Positions 27,855-39,494 of a stretch of 64,000 nucleotides of DNA are shown piece after piece (position 1 is the first letter of the stretch; each line of letters starts with the position of its first letter). The DNA lies in the NCBI RefSeq assembly GCF_036826855.1, contig NZ_CP104578.1:7684501-7748500 (forward strand), read 5' to 3'. Position numbers and translations under genes: made by a program. Below the pieces are notes generated by a model. The model was given only the letters and a program-made list of their open reading frames with translations, was not told where the DNA came from and searched no databases. This DNA comes from Streptomyces sp. SJL17-4. GTDB lineage: Bacteria > Actinomycetota > Actinomycetes > Streptomycetales > Streptomycetaceae.

Positions 27855-28762
27855 CCACTGGCCGGCGACCGGCCCAGACGTCGGCCCCCGCCCCGCCGAG
27901 CCCGCCGGCGCCGGCGGGCCGACCCGGCAGGGCCGGGGCCCCGACCTCCGCCCCCGGACTCACCTGGGGCCTCCGGGGCCGCGGCCCCGCCGACGTACCC
28001 GTGGAGGCCGACCAGCCACCGGAGCCGCCCGAGGGCGGACTGGTCGGCGGGACCGGGCGCGGCGTCCGCGTCTGCGTGGTCGACTCCGGGGTCGAACGGG
28101 ACCACCCCATGGTCGGCCCCGTCGACCGGTCCTGGCGCGTCGTCAAGGACGACGACGGCGTCCACGTCGAGGAGACCGACGAGGGCGATACCTGCGGTCA
28201 CGGCACCGCCTGTGCCGGGATCATCCGCCGCGCCGCCCCGGACTGCGAGCTGTCCAGCGTCCGGGTGCTCGGCGAGCGGTTCTCCGGCAGCGGCGACATC
28301 CTCCTCGAAGGGATCAGGTGGGCCGTCCGTCAGCGCTTCGACGTCGTGAACCTCAGCCTCTCCACCAGCCACGACCGCTTCGTGGAGGAACTGAGGCGGC
28401 TCGCCGACGAGGCGTACTTCCAGCAGACCGTGATCGTCGCCTCCGCGCACAACACCCACGTGGAGAGCTTTCCCTGGCGTTTCTCCTCGGTGATCTCGGT
28501 CGGCAGCCACCAGGAGGACGACCCGGACCTCCACCTCTACAACCCGGAGCCCCCGGTGGAGTTCTTCGCCCCGGGCCAGCGGGTGCAGGTGGCGTGGCTC
28601 GGCGGTACGTCGATCCGTACGTCCGGCAACAGCTTCGCCACCCCTTTCGTCGCCGGGCTCTGCGCGCGCATCCTGTCGAGCCGACCGCGGCTGACGCCGT
28701 TCCAGCTGAAGAACGCCCTGTACCTGTCCGCAGCCAACGTCCGTGTCCACGGCCGCCGGTAA
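27851..28762 (+). CDS. Subtilisin-family (S8) serine peptidase, cytosolic
   Basis: A 303-residue subtilase with an intact triad: Asp in CVVDSGVERDH, His in CGHGTACAG and Ser in SGNSFATPF. The first 65 residues are Pro/Ala-rich with no signal peptide, so the enzyme appears cytosolic. This is unusual for exported subtilases but common for RiPP leader proteases. It overlaps the cyclase gene by ATGA and is followed by the GAF gene. A role in cleaving the 72-residue peptide or a related precursor is plausible. Family assignment is firm; substrate is inference. Confidence 0.9.
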   Translation: MTTGRRPAQTSAPAPPSPPAPAGRPGRAGAPTSAPGLTWGLRGRGPADVPVEADQPPEPPEGGLVGGTGRGVRVCVVDSGVERDHPMVGPVDRSWRVVKDDDGVHVEETDEGDTCGHGTACAGIIRRAAPDCELSSVRVLGERFSGSGDILLEGIRWAVRQRFDVVNLSLSTSHDRFVEELRRLADEAYFQQTVIVASAHNTHVESFPWRFSSVISVGSHQEDDPDLHLYNPEPPVEFFAPGQRVQVAWLGGTSIRTSGNSFATPFVAGLCARILSSRPRLTPFQLKNALYLSAANVRVHGRR

Positions 28763-28787
28763 CGACCGGCGCCGGAAGGGAACCCCC

Positions 28788-29372
28788 ATGGCCCAGACGA
28801 TCGCCCCCGCCATGTCACCCGCGCCCCGGCCCGATCCGGCCATGGCGGAGCTTCTGCAGTCGGTCGTGGACACCGCGCGCGCCATCTTCGGCGCCGAGGC
28901 GAGCTCCATCCTGCTTCTGGAGGAGGCGGCGGACGAACTCGTCTTCGAAGCCGTCTCCGGGCAGGGACAGGAGTTCCTGGTGGGCCGGCGGTTCCCGGCG
29001 GGCCGGGGGATCGCCGGCTGGGTCGCCGCCTCGGGCGAGCCGATGGTCGTCGACGACCTGCACGACAGCACGTCCTTCGACCGGGACGTCGCCAAGTCCA
29101 CCGGCTTCGTCCCGAACGCCCTGATGGCCGCGCCGCTCGTGCACGGGGACCGGGTCCTCGGCGTACTGGAGGTCCTCGATCCGTCTCCGCAGGCCCGGTC
29201 CAGTCTGTCCGAGCTCGACCTGCTGAGCCTCTTCGCCCGGCAGGCCGCCGTCGCCCTGCACGTCCTCACCACCCACGCACCTCGCCGGGCGGAGCCCGCC
29301 GCATCCGAGGACCCGGCGCGCACCGAGCTCCTGCGCCTCCTCGCGGAGGCCCGCCGCCTCCTGGAGGGGTGA
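28788..29372 (+). CDS. GAF-domain protein
   Basis: A 194-residue protein that is almost wholly one GAF domain (about residues 15-165): ARAIFGAEASSILLLEEA, GRGIAGWVAASGEPMVVDD and APLVHGDRVLGVLEV. It has no output domain. It is the last gene of the rightward operon, 25 bp after the subtilase. It probably binds a small ligand, perhaps a cyclic nucleotide made by the cyclase two genes upstream; that link is inference from the operon. Confidence 0.88.
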   Translation: MAQTIAPAMSPAPRPDPAMAELLQSVVDTARAIFGAEASSILLLEEAADELVFEAVSGQGQEFLVGRRFPAGRGIAGWVAASGEPMVVDDLHDSTSFDRDVAKSTGFVPNALMAAPLVHGDRVLGVLEVLDPSPQARSSLSELDLLSLFARQAAVALHVLTTHAPRRAEPAASEDPARTELLRLLAEARRLLEG

Positions 29373-29383
29373 GCACCCGAGGT

Positions 29384-29432
29384 GCCCCGGCCTGCCCCGG
29401 CCGCCCGACAAGCGACCGGGGCAGGCCGGGGC
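29384..29432. terminator. Strong bidirectional terminator
   Basis: Perfect 17-bp arms GCCCCGGCCTGCCCCGG (29384-29400) and CCGGGGCAGGCCGGGGC (29416-29432) with a 15-nt loop lie between the convergent GAF and katG genes. Confidence 0.9.
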
Positions 29433-29458
29433 AGGCCGGGGCCGGCCGGGATGCCGGG

Positions 29459-31714
<2,256 letters not shown>

Positions 31715-31896
31715 TCAGGTGTTGAGCACGGCGACTCGGCGTCCGTATGGTCGCGCACTGCGGACCGCACTGCTAAGAGAACACGCAGGGCACCGCCGCG
31801 TAACAAGCGGGCGGAATATGAAATGGCGCCGGCGGGCCGGCAAGGCGGCCGGCGACATTCCCGGCCCCGGAATTCGTACGAGAAAGGTGAAATCCT

Positions 31897-32349
31897 ATGA
31901 GCGACCTGTTGGAGCGGCTGCGGGGGCGGGGCTGGCGCATGACCTCCCAGCGACGTGTCGTCGCCGAGGTCCTCGACGGCGAGCACGTCCACCTGACGGC
32001 CGACGAGGTGCACGCCCGCGCCGCGGAACGGCTGCCGGAGATCTCCCGGGCGACCGTCTACAACATCCTCGGCGAACTGGGCCGGCTCGGCGAGGTCGTG
32101 GAGGTCTCCCTCCACGGCCGCGCGAAGCGGTACGACCCCAACGCGCACCATCCCCACCAGCATCTGGTGTGCTCCGGCTGTGGCATCGTGCGTGACGTCC
32201 ATCCGGCCGGCGACCCCGTGGCGGCGCTGGCCGGCCTCCCGGCCGAGGAGCGCTTCGGCTACGCGGTCACCGAGGCCGAGGTCACCTACTGGGGACTGTG
32301 CCCGGAATGCGCTCCCGGCCGGGTGCCGGGGGCGTCGAACCCGGGGTGA
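31897..32349 (+). CDS. Fur-family peroxide regulator (CatR/FurA/PerR-like)
   Basis: A 150-residue Fur-family repressor with an N-terminal winged helix (RMTSQRRVVAEVL, then ISRATVYNILGELGRLGEV). Metal-binding features are HHPHQHLVCSGCG and a C-terminal CPEC, which form the Cys4 structural zinc site. Its divergence from katG suggests it is the peroxide sensor that represses katG. The AAAGGTGA ribosome site supports the ATG start. It converges on the DUF4139 gene with an 18-bp gap and no obvious terminator hairpin between them. Confidence 0.9.
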   Translation: MSDLLERLRGRGWRMTSQRRVVAEVLDGEHVHLTADEVHARAAERLPEISRATVYNILGELGRLGEVVEVSLHGRAKRYDPNAHHPHQHLVCSGCGIVRDVHPAGDPVAALAGLPAEERFGYAVTEAEVTYWGLCPECAPGRVPGASNPG

Positions 32350-32367
32350 CCTCCCCCGTGGACCCCG

Positions 32368-33990
32368 TCAGAGTCCGGCGACCTTGGAGCTCGCCGACAG
32401 TTCGTACACCAGCGTGACCGTACGCCGTCCGCCGGGCGGCAGGGTGACCTCCCAGCGGGCGATGCCCTCGGCGTCGACCGCGTCGGGCGCCGGGGAACAG
32501 GCCTCCTTGCGGAGCCGTACCTCCACCGCCGAGACCTCCGAGACCGGGATCCGCTCCCGGATCACGACCACCCGGTCGTCCGACTCCCCGGGAGCCGAGA
32601 ACCGGGACACGTGCAGCCGGACCGTGCGCGTGACCACCGTCCGCTGGGTGATCCCGGTGGTGTCCCGGGCCTCCTCCGTCTCCCGGACCACCCGGTGGTC
32701 GTCGCGGCTGCCGAAGGCGAGTTCGACCGGGGCGCCGGGAGTGGCGAACTCGACCGTGCCCCGGCCGACGAAGCCGCTGCCGCGGACCAGGTCGACGGGT
32801 CCGGCCAGCAGCGCGTGCCCGGACCGGTTCTCGAACCGGACCACCTGGGTGACCAGCGGAGACACCTCGGGCGAGCAGGCGTACTCGCTCCCCGCGGCCG
32901 TACCGAAGACGGAGAGCGGCACCCGGTGCGCGCGGCCGTCCGAGGGCACGGAGACCGGCGTGGGGGAGTGCAGCACCCGCGTCTCGCCACCGTCGTCCAC
33001 GCCGGGCAGGCCGAGGACCGGGACGGGCCCCAGCTCGCTGATGTCCTCCTCGCGCAGTTCGACGTCGACCGTGCGCCGCTCCGCCGCCGTACGGTCCTTG
33101 AGCGTCAGCCGGTCCTCGCCCAGCGACGGCGGTTCGGTGGCCGATGCCGACCGGGCCGTCGACAGCGTCAGCGCGACGCCGGTCCAGTCCTCGCCCGTGC
33201 GCTGCCAGACCATCGCGTCGGTCTCGAAGGTCACGGCCGCGCCGTCGAGCACGGCCCGGTAGGCGGGCCGCCACAGCGCGCACGGGACGAGGTGGCTCAG
33301 GCGCAGCCCGACCGGGCCGGCGGCCGCGGCCTCCACGGTCAGCTCGACATGGGCCACCAGCTCGGCGGGCTCCTCCTCGGCGGCGGCCATGGCCCGCCGG
33401 ACCTCGTCGAGCTCGGCCGCCAGTGCGGCCAACCGGGCTTCAACGGTATGGAGTTCCTCGCCGTAGGTGTCGCGCTCGGCGTCCACCCGGTCCAGTTCGC
33501 GGCTCCAGCGCGGCCCTTCGGCCTCCCCGAAGCCGGCGCCTTCGCCGATGTCCCGCAGGACATCGGTGGTGAGGTGTCCGAGCACGTCGAGGCGGGTCCG
33601 GAGCCGGTCGCGCCGCTGCTCCAGGGTCCCCCGCTCCTCCTCCAGGGCGTGGACGCGACGGCGCAGCGCGGAGTCGTCGGCGGCGGGCCGCCGCGGCGCG
33701 CGGGGCTCCCAGCTGCGGACGAGGCGTACGTCGAGCACGGTGGCCGGGTGACCGGAGGTCAACTCGGCGTGGAGGGTGCGGTCGACGGCCAGTGCGCTGA
33801 CCGGCCCGAGCCGCAGCCGCTGGACGCCGCCCGCCAGGTCGAGCTCGACGGCGCGCTCGATGTGCGCGCGGTCCTCCAGGCAGGTGACGGCGGTGACAGG
33901 GGCGGCGGTCACGGGGACGGGGGCTGCGGCCACGCGGGCCGACGGCACGGCCGTGCCGTCGCCGGTGATCGTCTTCGAGGCGGTGGACAT
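32368..33990 (-). CDS. DUF4139/DUF4140 (mucoidy-inhibitor-like) protein, shorter copy
   Basis: A 540-residue protein. After an N-terminal DUF4140-like segment (about residues 30-95) comes a coiled coil of about 100 residues (LRRRVHALEEERGTLEQRRDRLRTRL split by turns). The DUF4139 domain follows, with CALWRPAYRAVLDG and QRTGEDWTGVALTLSTA. No signal peptide or membrane helix is visible. Biochemical function is unknown for the family. It is encoded 8 bp after a longer paralogue at 33999-36356, so the two are co-transcribed and may form a hetero-complex through their coiled coils. The ATG at 33990 fits the start of recognisable sequence. Confidence 0.88.
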   Translation of the reverse strand: MSTASKTITGDGTAVPSARVAAAPVPVTAAPVTAVTCLEDRAHIERAVELDLAGGVQRLRLGPVSALAVDRTLHAELTSGHPATVLDVRLVRSWEPRAPRRPAADDSALRRRVHALEEERGTLEQRRDRLRTRLDVLGHLTTDVLRDIGEGAGFGEAEGPRWSRELDRVDAERDTYGEELHTVEARLAALAAELDEVRRAMAAAEEEPAELVAHVELTVEAAAAGPVGLRLSHLVPCALWRPAYRAVLDGAAVTFETDAMVWQRTGEDWTGVALTLSTARSASATEPPSLGEDRLTLKDRTAAERRTVDVELREEDISELGPVPVLGLPGVDDGGETRVLHSPTPVSVPSDGRAHRVPLSVFGTAAGSEYACSPEVSPLVTQVVRFENRSGHALLAGPVDLVRGSGFVGRGTVEFATPGAPVELAFGSRDDHRVVRETEEARDTTGITQRTVVTRTVRLHVSRFSAPGESDDRVVVIRERIPVSEVSAVEVRLRKEACSPAPDAVDAEGIARWEVTLPPGGRRTVTLVYELSASSKVAGL

Positions 33991-33998
33991 GGTCTGTC

Positions 33999-36356
33999 TC
34001 AGCTCCTGCGGTTGCCGCCGACCAGGGCTTTGCCGGCCGGGATGCGAATCTCGTAACCGCCGTCGAGGGCGGTGGTGCCACCGGCGGGCAGGTCCACCCG
34101 CCACACGCGGGTGCCCGGGGCATGCCGCTCGGACGCCCCGCCGTCCGGGCCTTTCTCGGGCGCCGTCCAGTCCGCCCGCTCCTCGATGCGTACGTCGGTG
34201 TCGGAGCTGACCGGCACCCGCTCGCGGATCTCGATCGTGACGGGCCTCGCGAGCCCGTTGGCCAGCTCGACGTGGACGCGATGGTCGAGCACGGTGACGT
34301 TGTTGCGCAGGCCGGCGGTCGACTCGGTCAGATGCGTGCGGCGGGTGACCCGGATGCCCTCGGCCGGTCCGAGTCCCACCCGGCGTACGCCACCGGGGGC
34401 GAGGGTGGGCAGCGCGGTGGTGAGCAGGAAGTCGTCGTCGACGCCGACCTCCACCGGGCCGGCGAGCAGCGCCTGGTCCGTGGCGTTGGAGAGGACCAGC
34501 GTCGCGTACACGGTCTGCTCGAAGGACGGCACGCAGAGGTACTCGGTGCGCAGACCGACCGGAATCTCCCCGACGGTGACGGTGTGCCAGGTGCCGTCCG
34601 AGGGCACGTCGGCGCGGGCGGCGGCGTCGAAGCGGTGGTCGAAGGATCCCGCCGACTCGCGCGGCCGTACGGCATGTCCGGGCAACGGCAGCGAGGCCAC
34701 GGCATCGGCGCGACGGCGGTACTCGGTCGCCACCGCGTCGAAGGGGGACGCGGGGAACAGACGGCCCCTGCGCGCACTCGGCTCGTCAGGGCCGGACAGC
34801 ACCAGAGCCGCGTAGTCGAGCTCGTCGCCGCTCGGCCGCGGCGGCCCGGGCGGGGGCGGGGGTGGCGGTGCCGCGGCGGCGCCGGGAGGAGCGGGAGCCG
34901 CAGGGGCCATCGCAGCGGGGGCGGGAGCGCCCGCGAAGGCCTCGCCGCGGCCCCGCGGCATGCCGGCCGGCTGGGCCGGGGACCGGTGGGCGAAGGCGGG
35001 GGCGGCCTCGCGTCGGACGTCCTCCGGGGGCGAGCCGTACCCGCCGGCCGGCGGCGGTGGCGCGCCGTAGCCCTGTGGCGCCGGCGGAGGAACGGGCGGC
35101 CCTCCGGCGGTCAGCGGCGGCGGCATCGGTACGGCATCGGGTACGAGGCCACCCCCGGCCGCAACGGGCAGGGCGACGCCGTCCCAGGGAGCTGCGGCTC
35201 CGGCCGCCGCCCCGGGTGCGCGTGGCGCGAGAGGGCGAGGGCCCGCCGCCACGTATCCGGCGAAGAGGTCGGCGAGTCCCGCCGGAGGCTCGCGCCAGCC
35301 GGAAGGAGCGGGGGCCGCCTGACGGCGTCCGATGCGGATCGAGCGGAGCTTCGGCAGATCGGTGCGTCGGCGCAGGTCGGCCGTGGCCAGGGCGATGCGT
35401 ACACCCGTCCAGTCCTCGCCGGTGCGCTGGGCGACCGAGGCGCGCAGCACCAGCCGCCCGGTGCCGTCACCCTGACGGTGCGTGAGACGGTAGGCCGGCA
35501 CCCAGACGGCGCCGGGCACCCCGTACTCCAGTTCCAGCCGTAGTTCGGACGACTCCGGCTCGGCGTCGGCCCGAGGCCCGCCCTCCGCCTCGGTCTCGAG
35601 CGCGCCCTCCGTACCTGTGTCACCGCCCGCTGCCACGAGGGTCAGGACCGCGGACACCATGGTCCCCACGTGCGTCGAAGGGGTGGCGCTGGAGGCACGG
35701 GCGAGCCGGTCCGCGGCGACGGACAACTCGTGCTCGCGGTGGAGCAGCTCCTCCTCCAGCTCCGCGAGCCGGGCGTGCAGTCCGGTGAGCCGCCCGTCGA
35801 CGAAGTCGGCGAGCTCCAGCCACGCGTCGACCGGGGTACGGCGGTGCGGGTCGTCGCGCCTTCGGGGCGGCGGTACCGGACGCAGCGCACCGACCTCCGC
35901 GATCAGTCTCCGCTGTCGGTCCCGGCGTCCCTCCGCCGCCGCGTACGCGTCGCGCAGCCGCTCGACCTCGTGCCGCAATCCCTCCGGTACGTCGGAGGCG
36001 GCGCCGAGCGGTCCGGCCTCGATCTCCACCCGGGCCTCGGCGACCCGTACCCCGGAGGTGCCCAGGACCCGGGCCCGCAGCGAGCCGGGGTCCAGCGAAC
36101 GCGGCAGCCCCGTGACGCGCACCCGGCCGTCCGGGGGCATGGTCCCCCGGGCCAGGCGGCGGCAGAGCGCGCCCTGCGCGTACACGACGACCGAATCGAG
36201 GGCCGATCCCCACGTCGACGCCGTCCCGGGCACTCCGGTCGTCCCGGGCACTCCGGTCGTCCCGGGTGTCCCGGTCGACCCGGGTGTCCCGGTCGTCCCC
36301 ACCGTCTCCGTCGTCCCGGCCGTCCCGGTCGTCGTTTCAGCTGCCCCAGCCGTCAT
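33999..36356 (-). CDS. DUF4139 protein, longer copy with proline-rich insert
   Basis: A 785-residue paralogue of the preceding protein. It begins with a Thr/Gly/Pro/Val repeat tract (residues about 5-50) encoded by 18-bp repeats. The DUF4140-like segment, coiled coil and first half of DUF4139 follow (VWVPAYRLTHRQGDG, RTGEDWTGVRIALATADLR). A Pro/Ala/Gly-rich insert of about 190 residues (near 380-570) comes next, then the second half of the domain. The insert is absent from the shorter copy. The start ATG at 36356 is weakly supported; GGGGCGGGGG lies upstream. It is first in a two-gene operon. Confidence 0.85.
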   Translation of the reverse strand: MTAGAAETTTGTAGTTETVGTTGTPGSTGTPGTTGVPGTTGVPGTASTWGSALDSVVVYAQGALCRRLARGTMPPDGRVRVTGLPRSLDPGSLRARVLGTSGVRVAEARVEIEAGPLGAASDVPEGLRHEVERLRDAYAAAEGRRDRQRRLIAEVGALRPVPPPRRRDDPHRRTPVDAWLELADFVDGRLTGLHARLAELEEELLHREHELSVAADRLARASSATPSTHVGTMVSAVLTLVAAGGDTGTEGALETEAEGGPRADAEPESSELRLELEYGVPGAVWVPAYRLTHRQGDGTGRLVLRASVAQRTGEDWTGVRIALATADLRRRTDLPKLRSIRIGRRQAAPAPSGWREPPAGLADLFAGYVAAGPRPLAPRAPGAAAGAAAPWDGVALPVAAGGGLVPDAVPMPPPLTAGGPPVPPPAPQGYGAPPPPAGGYGSPPEDVRREAAPAFAHRSPAQPAGMPRGRGEAFAGAPAPAAMAPAAPAPPGAAAAPPPPPPPGPPRPSGDELDYAALVLSGPDEPSARRGRLFPASPFDAVATEYRRRADAVASLPLPGHAVRPRESAGSFDHRFDAAARADVPSDGTWHTVTVGEIPVGLRTEYLCVPSFEQTVYATLVLSNATDQALLAGPVEVGVDDDFLLTTALPTLAPGGVRRVGLGPAEGIRVTRRTHLTESTAGLRNNVTVLDHRVHVELANGLARPVTIEIRERVPVSSDTDVRIEERADWTAPEKGPDGGASERHAPGTRVWRVDLPAGGTTALDGGYEIRIPAGKALVGGNRRS
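36225..36300 (-). repeat. 18-bp repeat at 5' end of longer DUF4139 gene
   Basis: Four or more imperfect units (plus strand GTCCCGGGCACTCCGGTC and variants) encode repeated Gly-Thr-Thr-Gly-Val-Pro at the N-terminus. Confidence 0.85.
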
Positions 36357-36569
36357 GCGCCCCCGCCCCTGTCCTGTCGCGCTGTCCTGCTTCGTCAGCG
36401 GCGAGACGAAGCCTACGCCCGGGGACCGACAGGCACCGGGGGCTTTCCGGAGTACCGCACGCGGGGCGCTCCCCCGAAGCGCCTCCGACCCGCCTCGGTG
36501 GTTGGCGGGCCCCGGGAGTGGGACGCTGGTAAAGCGGGGGTCCGTGCCGACGAGACTCGGGAGGGCCCG

Positions 36570-38051
36570 ATGGGACGTGACGTTCCGGCGCTGGAGTTCA
36601 CCCGTGAAGACCGTCGCCGGTTCCGGAACAAGACGCACGCGTGCCTCGACGTGTTCGCGCGGATGCTGCGTGAGTCGCGGTTCGACTTCGAGCGGCCGCA
36701 GGTCGGTCTGGAGATCGAGCTGAACCTCGTGGACCCCGCCGGCGAACCGGCCATGCGCAGCACCGACGTGCTGGAGGCGATCGCGGATCCCGCCTGGTCG
36801 ACCGAGCTGGGCCGGTTCAATCTGGAGATCAACCTCGAACCGCGGCGGCTCAGCGCGGGCGGCGGACCCGACTCCTGGGAGCAGGAGATCCGTGACGCGC
36901 TCAACCACGCCGAGCAGCAGGCGGCGGGGGTCGGCGCGCACCTGGTGATGATCGGCATCCTGCCGACCCTGGAGCTCAAGGACGCGGGCCCCGCGTCGCT
37001 CTCCGAGAACCCCCGCTACCACCTGCTGAACGAGCAGATCTTCGCCGCGCGGGGCGAGGACCTGCTGATCTCCGTGGACGGGGTGGAGCGGCTGCGGACC
37101 CATGCGGAGACGATCACGCCGGAGGCGGCGTGCACCAGCACCCAGTTCCACCTCCAGGTGTCGCCGGACGAGTTCGCGGACCACTGGAACGCCGCGCAGG
37201 CCGTGGCGGGAGTGCAGGTGGCCCTGGCGGCGAACTCGCCGTTCCTGTTCTCCAAGGAGCTGTGGCGCGAGACCCGCATCCCCCTCTTCGAGCAGGCCAC
37301 CGACACTCGGCCCGACGAGCTCAAGGTGCAGGGCGTACGGCCGCGGGTGTGGTTCGGCGAGCGGTGGATCACCTCCGTCTTCGACCTCTTCGAGGAGAAC
37401 GCGCGCTACTTCCCGGCGCTGCTGCCCCTCTGCGACGACGAGGACCCGGAGGAGACGCTCGACCGGGGCGGAACCCCGGGTCTGTCCGAGCTCACCCTGC
37501 ACAACGGCACCGTCTACCGCTGGAACCGCCCCGTCTACGACGTGGTCGACGGCGTCCCGCATCTCCGCGTGGAGAACAGGGTGCTCCCCGCCGGGCCCAC
37601 CGTCGCCGACACACTGGCGAACGGAGCGTTCTACTACGGGCTCATCCGGGCCCTGGCCGACGAGGACCGGCCCGTCTGGTCACGGATGTCCTTCGCGGCC
37701 GCGGAGGACAACCTGCACACCGCCGCCCGCCACGGCATCGACGCCCAGGTGTACTGGCCGGGGATGGGCGAGGTCCCGGTGACGGAGCTGGTCCTGCGGC
37801 GCCTGCTGCCGCTCGCGGACCGCGGCCTCGAACGGATGGGCCTGGAGGCGTCCCGGCGGGAGCCGCTCCTCGGCGTCATCGAGCAGCGGTGCGTCAGCGG
37901 CCGCAACGGCGCGGTGTGGCAGTCCGAGATGTTCCACCACGTCCACGACATCGACCACGCGGACCGGCATCAGGCGCTGCGGCGGATGACGCAGCAGTAC
38001 ATCGAGTACATGCATCTGAACGCGCCTGCGCACACCTGGCCGGTCGACTGA
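36570..38051 (+). CDS. Glutamate-cysteine ligase-like (GCS2) enzyme
   Basis: A 493-residue ATP-dependent carboxylate-amine ligase-like protein of the glutamate-cysteine ligase superfamily. Signs are VGLEIELNLVD near residue 45, RFNLEINLEPRRL near 85, TSTQFHLQVSP near 190, and a C-terminal NGAVWQSEMF segment. Related actinobacterial proteins are annotated as glutamate-cysteine ligase; mycothiol is the main thiol in these bacteria, so the physiological product is uncertain. GGGAGGG precedes the ATG at good spacing. The next gene, an MHS transporter, follows 54 bp downstream. Divergent from the DUF4139 pair. Confidence 0.85.
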   Translation: MGRDVPALEFTREDRRRFRNKTHACLDVFARMLRESRFDFERPQVGLEIELNLVDPAGEPAMRSTDVLEAIADPAWSTELGRFNLEINLEPRRLSAGGGPDSWEQEIRDALNHAEQQAAGVGAHLVMIGILPTLELKDAGPASLSENPRYHLLNEQIFAARGEDLLISVDGVERLRTHAETITPEAACTSTQFHLQVSPDEFADHWNAAQAVAGVQVALAANSPFLFSKELWRETRIPLFEQATDTRPDELKVQGVRPRVWFGERWITSVFDLFEENARYFPALLPLCDDEDPEETLDRGGTPGLSELTLHNGTVYRWNRPVYDVVDGVPHLRVENRVLPAGPTVADTLANGAFYYGLIRALADEDRPVWSRMSFAAAEDNLHTAARHGIDAQVYWPGMGEVPVTELVLRRLLPLADRGLERMGLEASRREPLLGVIEQRCVSGRNGAVWQSEMFHHVHDIDHADRHQALRRMTQQYIEYMHLNAPAHTWPVD

Positions 38052-38105
38052 ATCGTGCCGGTCGACCGAAGCGTACGGCGGGGTGCCTCGGGGCAGGGCG
38101 TGATC

Positions 38106-39425
38106 ATGACCAACACGCCTTCCGCGCGTCACGACGCCCCCGACTCCGCAGTCGTACCCCGACTCCCTCCCACCCGAAGCCCGTTACGTCAGCTCCTCGC
38201 GGCCTCCGTCGGCAACGCCGTGGAGTGGTACGACTGGTACGCGTACACCTTCCTGGCCGCCTACCTCGCGAACCAGGTCTTCCCCAAGAGCTCGGGGAAC
38301 TCGCTCGTCCCCCTCCTCTCGACCTTCGCCGTCTTCGCCGTCGGGTTCTTCATGCGCCCCGTCGGCGGGCTCCTCATGGGGGCACTCGCCGACCGGCGCG
38401 GACGGCGGACCGCCCTCACCGCGACGATCCTGCTGATGGGCGGCAGCAGCCTGCTGGTCGGGCTCACCCCGACGTACGCCGCGGCCGGCGTCCTCGCTCC
38501 CGTCGTGCTCGTGATCGCCCGACTTCTTCAAGGGCTGTCGGTGGGAGGGGAGTTCGCGGCCTCGACCACGTTCCTCGTCGAGTCGGCGGGCCCCGGACGG
38601 CGCGGTCTGTTCTCCTCCTTCCAGTACGTCTCCACCTCCGCCGGCCAGCTCGCCGCCTCCGGCATCGCCGCTCTGCTGGTCAGCGGGCTCGGTGAGGACC
38701 GGATGAACGGCTGGGGCTGGCGGATCCCCTTCCTCCTCGGCGCGGTGTTCAGCCTCGCCGGGTTCTGGATCCGCCGGGGCGCCGAGGAGACCCGGAGCGT
38801 CGCCCAGCGCGAGGCTCCCCGGCCGGGGCTCTTCGACGCCCTGCGTCACCACCCCCGCGCCTCGCTGCTGATCGGCGGCATCACGGCCGGCGGCACCCTC
38901 GCGTACTACACGTGGACCTCCTACCTGCCGACGTACGCGGAGCTCAACACCGGTATCGACAAGGCGGACGCGCTGCTGGCCGGGACCCTCTCCCTGGCGT
39001 TCTTCGCGCTGCTGCAACCGCTCGGCGGACTGCTCTCCGACCGGTACGGCCGCAAGCCGTCCCTGCTCTTCTTCGGCATCGGCTTCGCGGTCCTCGGGGT
39101 GCCGTTGCTGCGCGCGCTCGACGGATCGTTCCTCTCCCTGCTCCTGGTGCAGTGCGCGGGCATGGTGCTGCTGACCGGCTTCACCTCGATCTCGGCGGCC
39201 GTGAACGCCGAGATGTTCCCCGCACGGGTGCGGGCGGCGGGCATCGGCTTCCCGTACTCGCTGACGGTGGCGCTCTTCGGCGGCACGGCACCGTATGTCG
39301 GGACGCTCTTCAAGGAGTGGGACGTCCCCGGTCTCTTCCCCTGGTACGTCGCCGCCCTGTGCCTCGTCTCCTCGGCGGTGTACCTCCGGCTGCCGGAAAC
39401 GGCCCACAAGGAACTCGATCGCTGA
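38106..39425 (+). CDS. MFS transporter, metabolite:H+ symporter (MHS) family
   Basis: A 439-residue permease with about 12 hydrophobic segments and strong MHS-family signatures: NAVEWYDWYAYTFLAAYLA near the start, FFMRPVGGLLMGALADRRGRR, RLLQGLSVGGEFAAS, and PLGGLLSDRYGRKP. The family imports dicarboxylates, alpha-ketoglutarate, proline/betaine or shikimate; the substrate cannot be read from sequence. I prefer ATG 38106, since the family motif starts soon after; a GTG at 38055 would add 17 residues. It is followed by a bidirectional terminator. Confidence 0.92.
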   Translation: MTNTPSARHDAPDSAVVPRLPPTRSPLRQLLAASVGNAVEWYDWYAYTFLAAYLANQVFPKSSGNSLVPLLSTFAVFAVGFFMRPVGGLLMGALADRRGRRTALTATILLMGGSSLLVGLTPTYAAAGVLAPVVLVIARLLQGLSVGGEFAASTTFLVESAGPGRRGLFSSFQYVSTSAGQLAASGIAALLVSGLGEDRMNGWGWRIPFLLGAVFSLAGFWIRRGAEETRSVAQREAPRPGLFDALRHHPRASLLIGGITAGGTLAYYTWTSYLPTYAELNTGIDKADALLAGTLSLAFFALLQPLGGLLSDRYGRKPSLLFFGIGFAVLGVPLLRALDGSFLSLLLVQCAGMVLLTGFTSISAAVNAEMFPARVRAAGIGFPYSLTVALFGGTAPYVGTLFKEWDVPGLFPWYVAALCLVSSAVYLRLPETAHKELDR

Positions 39426-39494
39426 CTCGGCAACCTGACCCTGTACCTGACTCGGCGACCTGACTCGGCAACCCGCCCACGGCGGGCGGCGACT

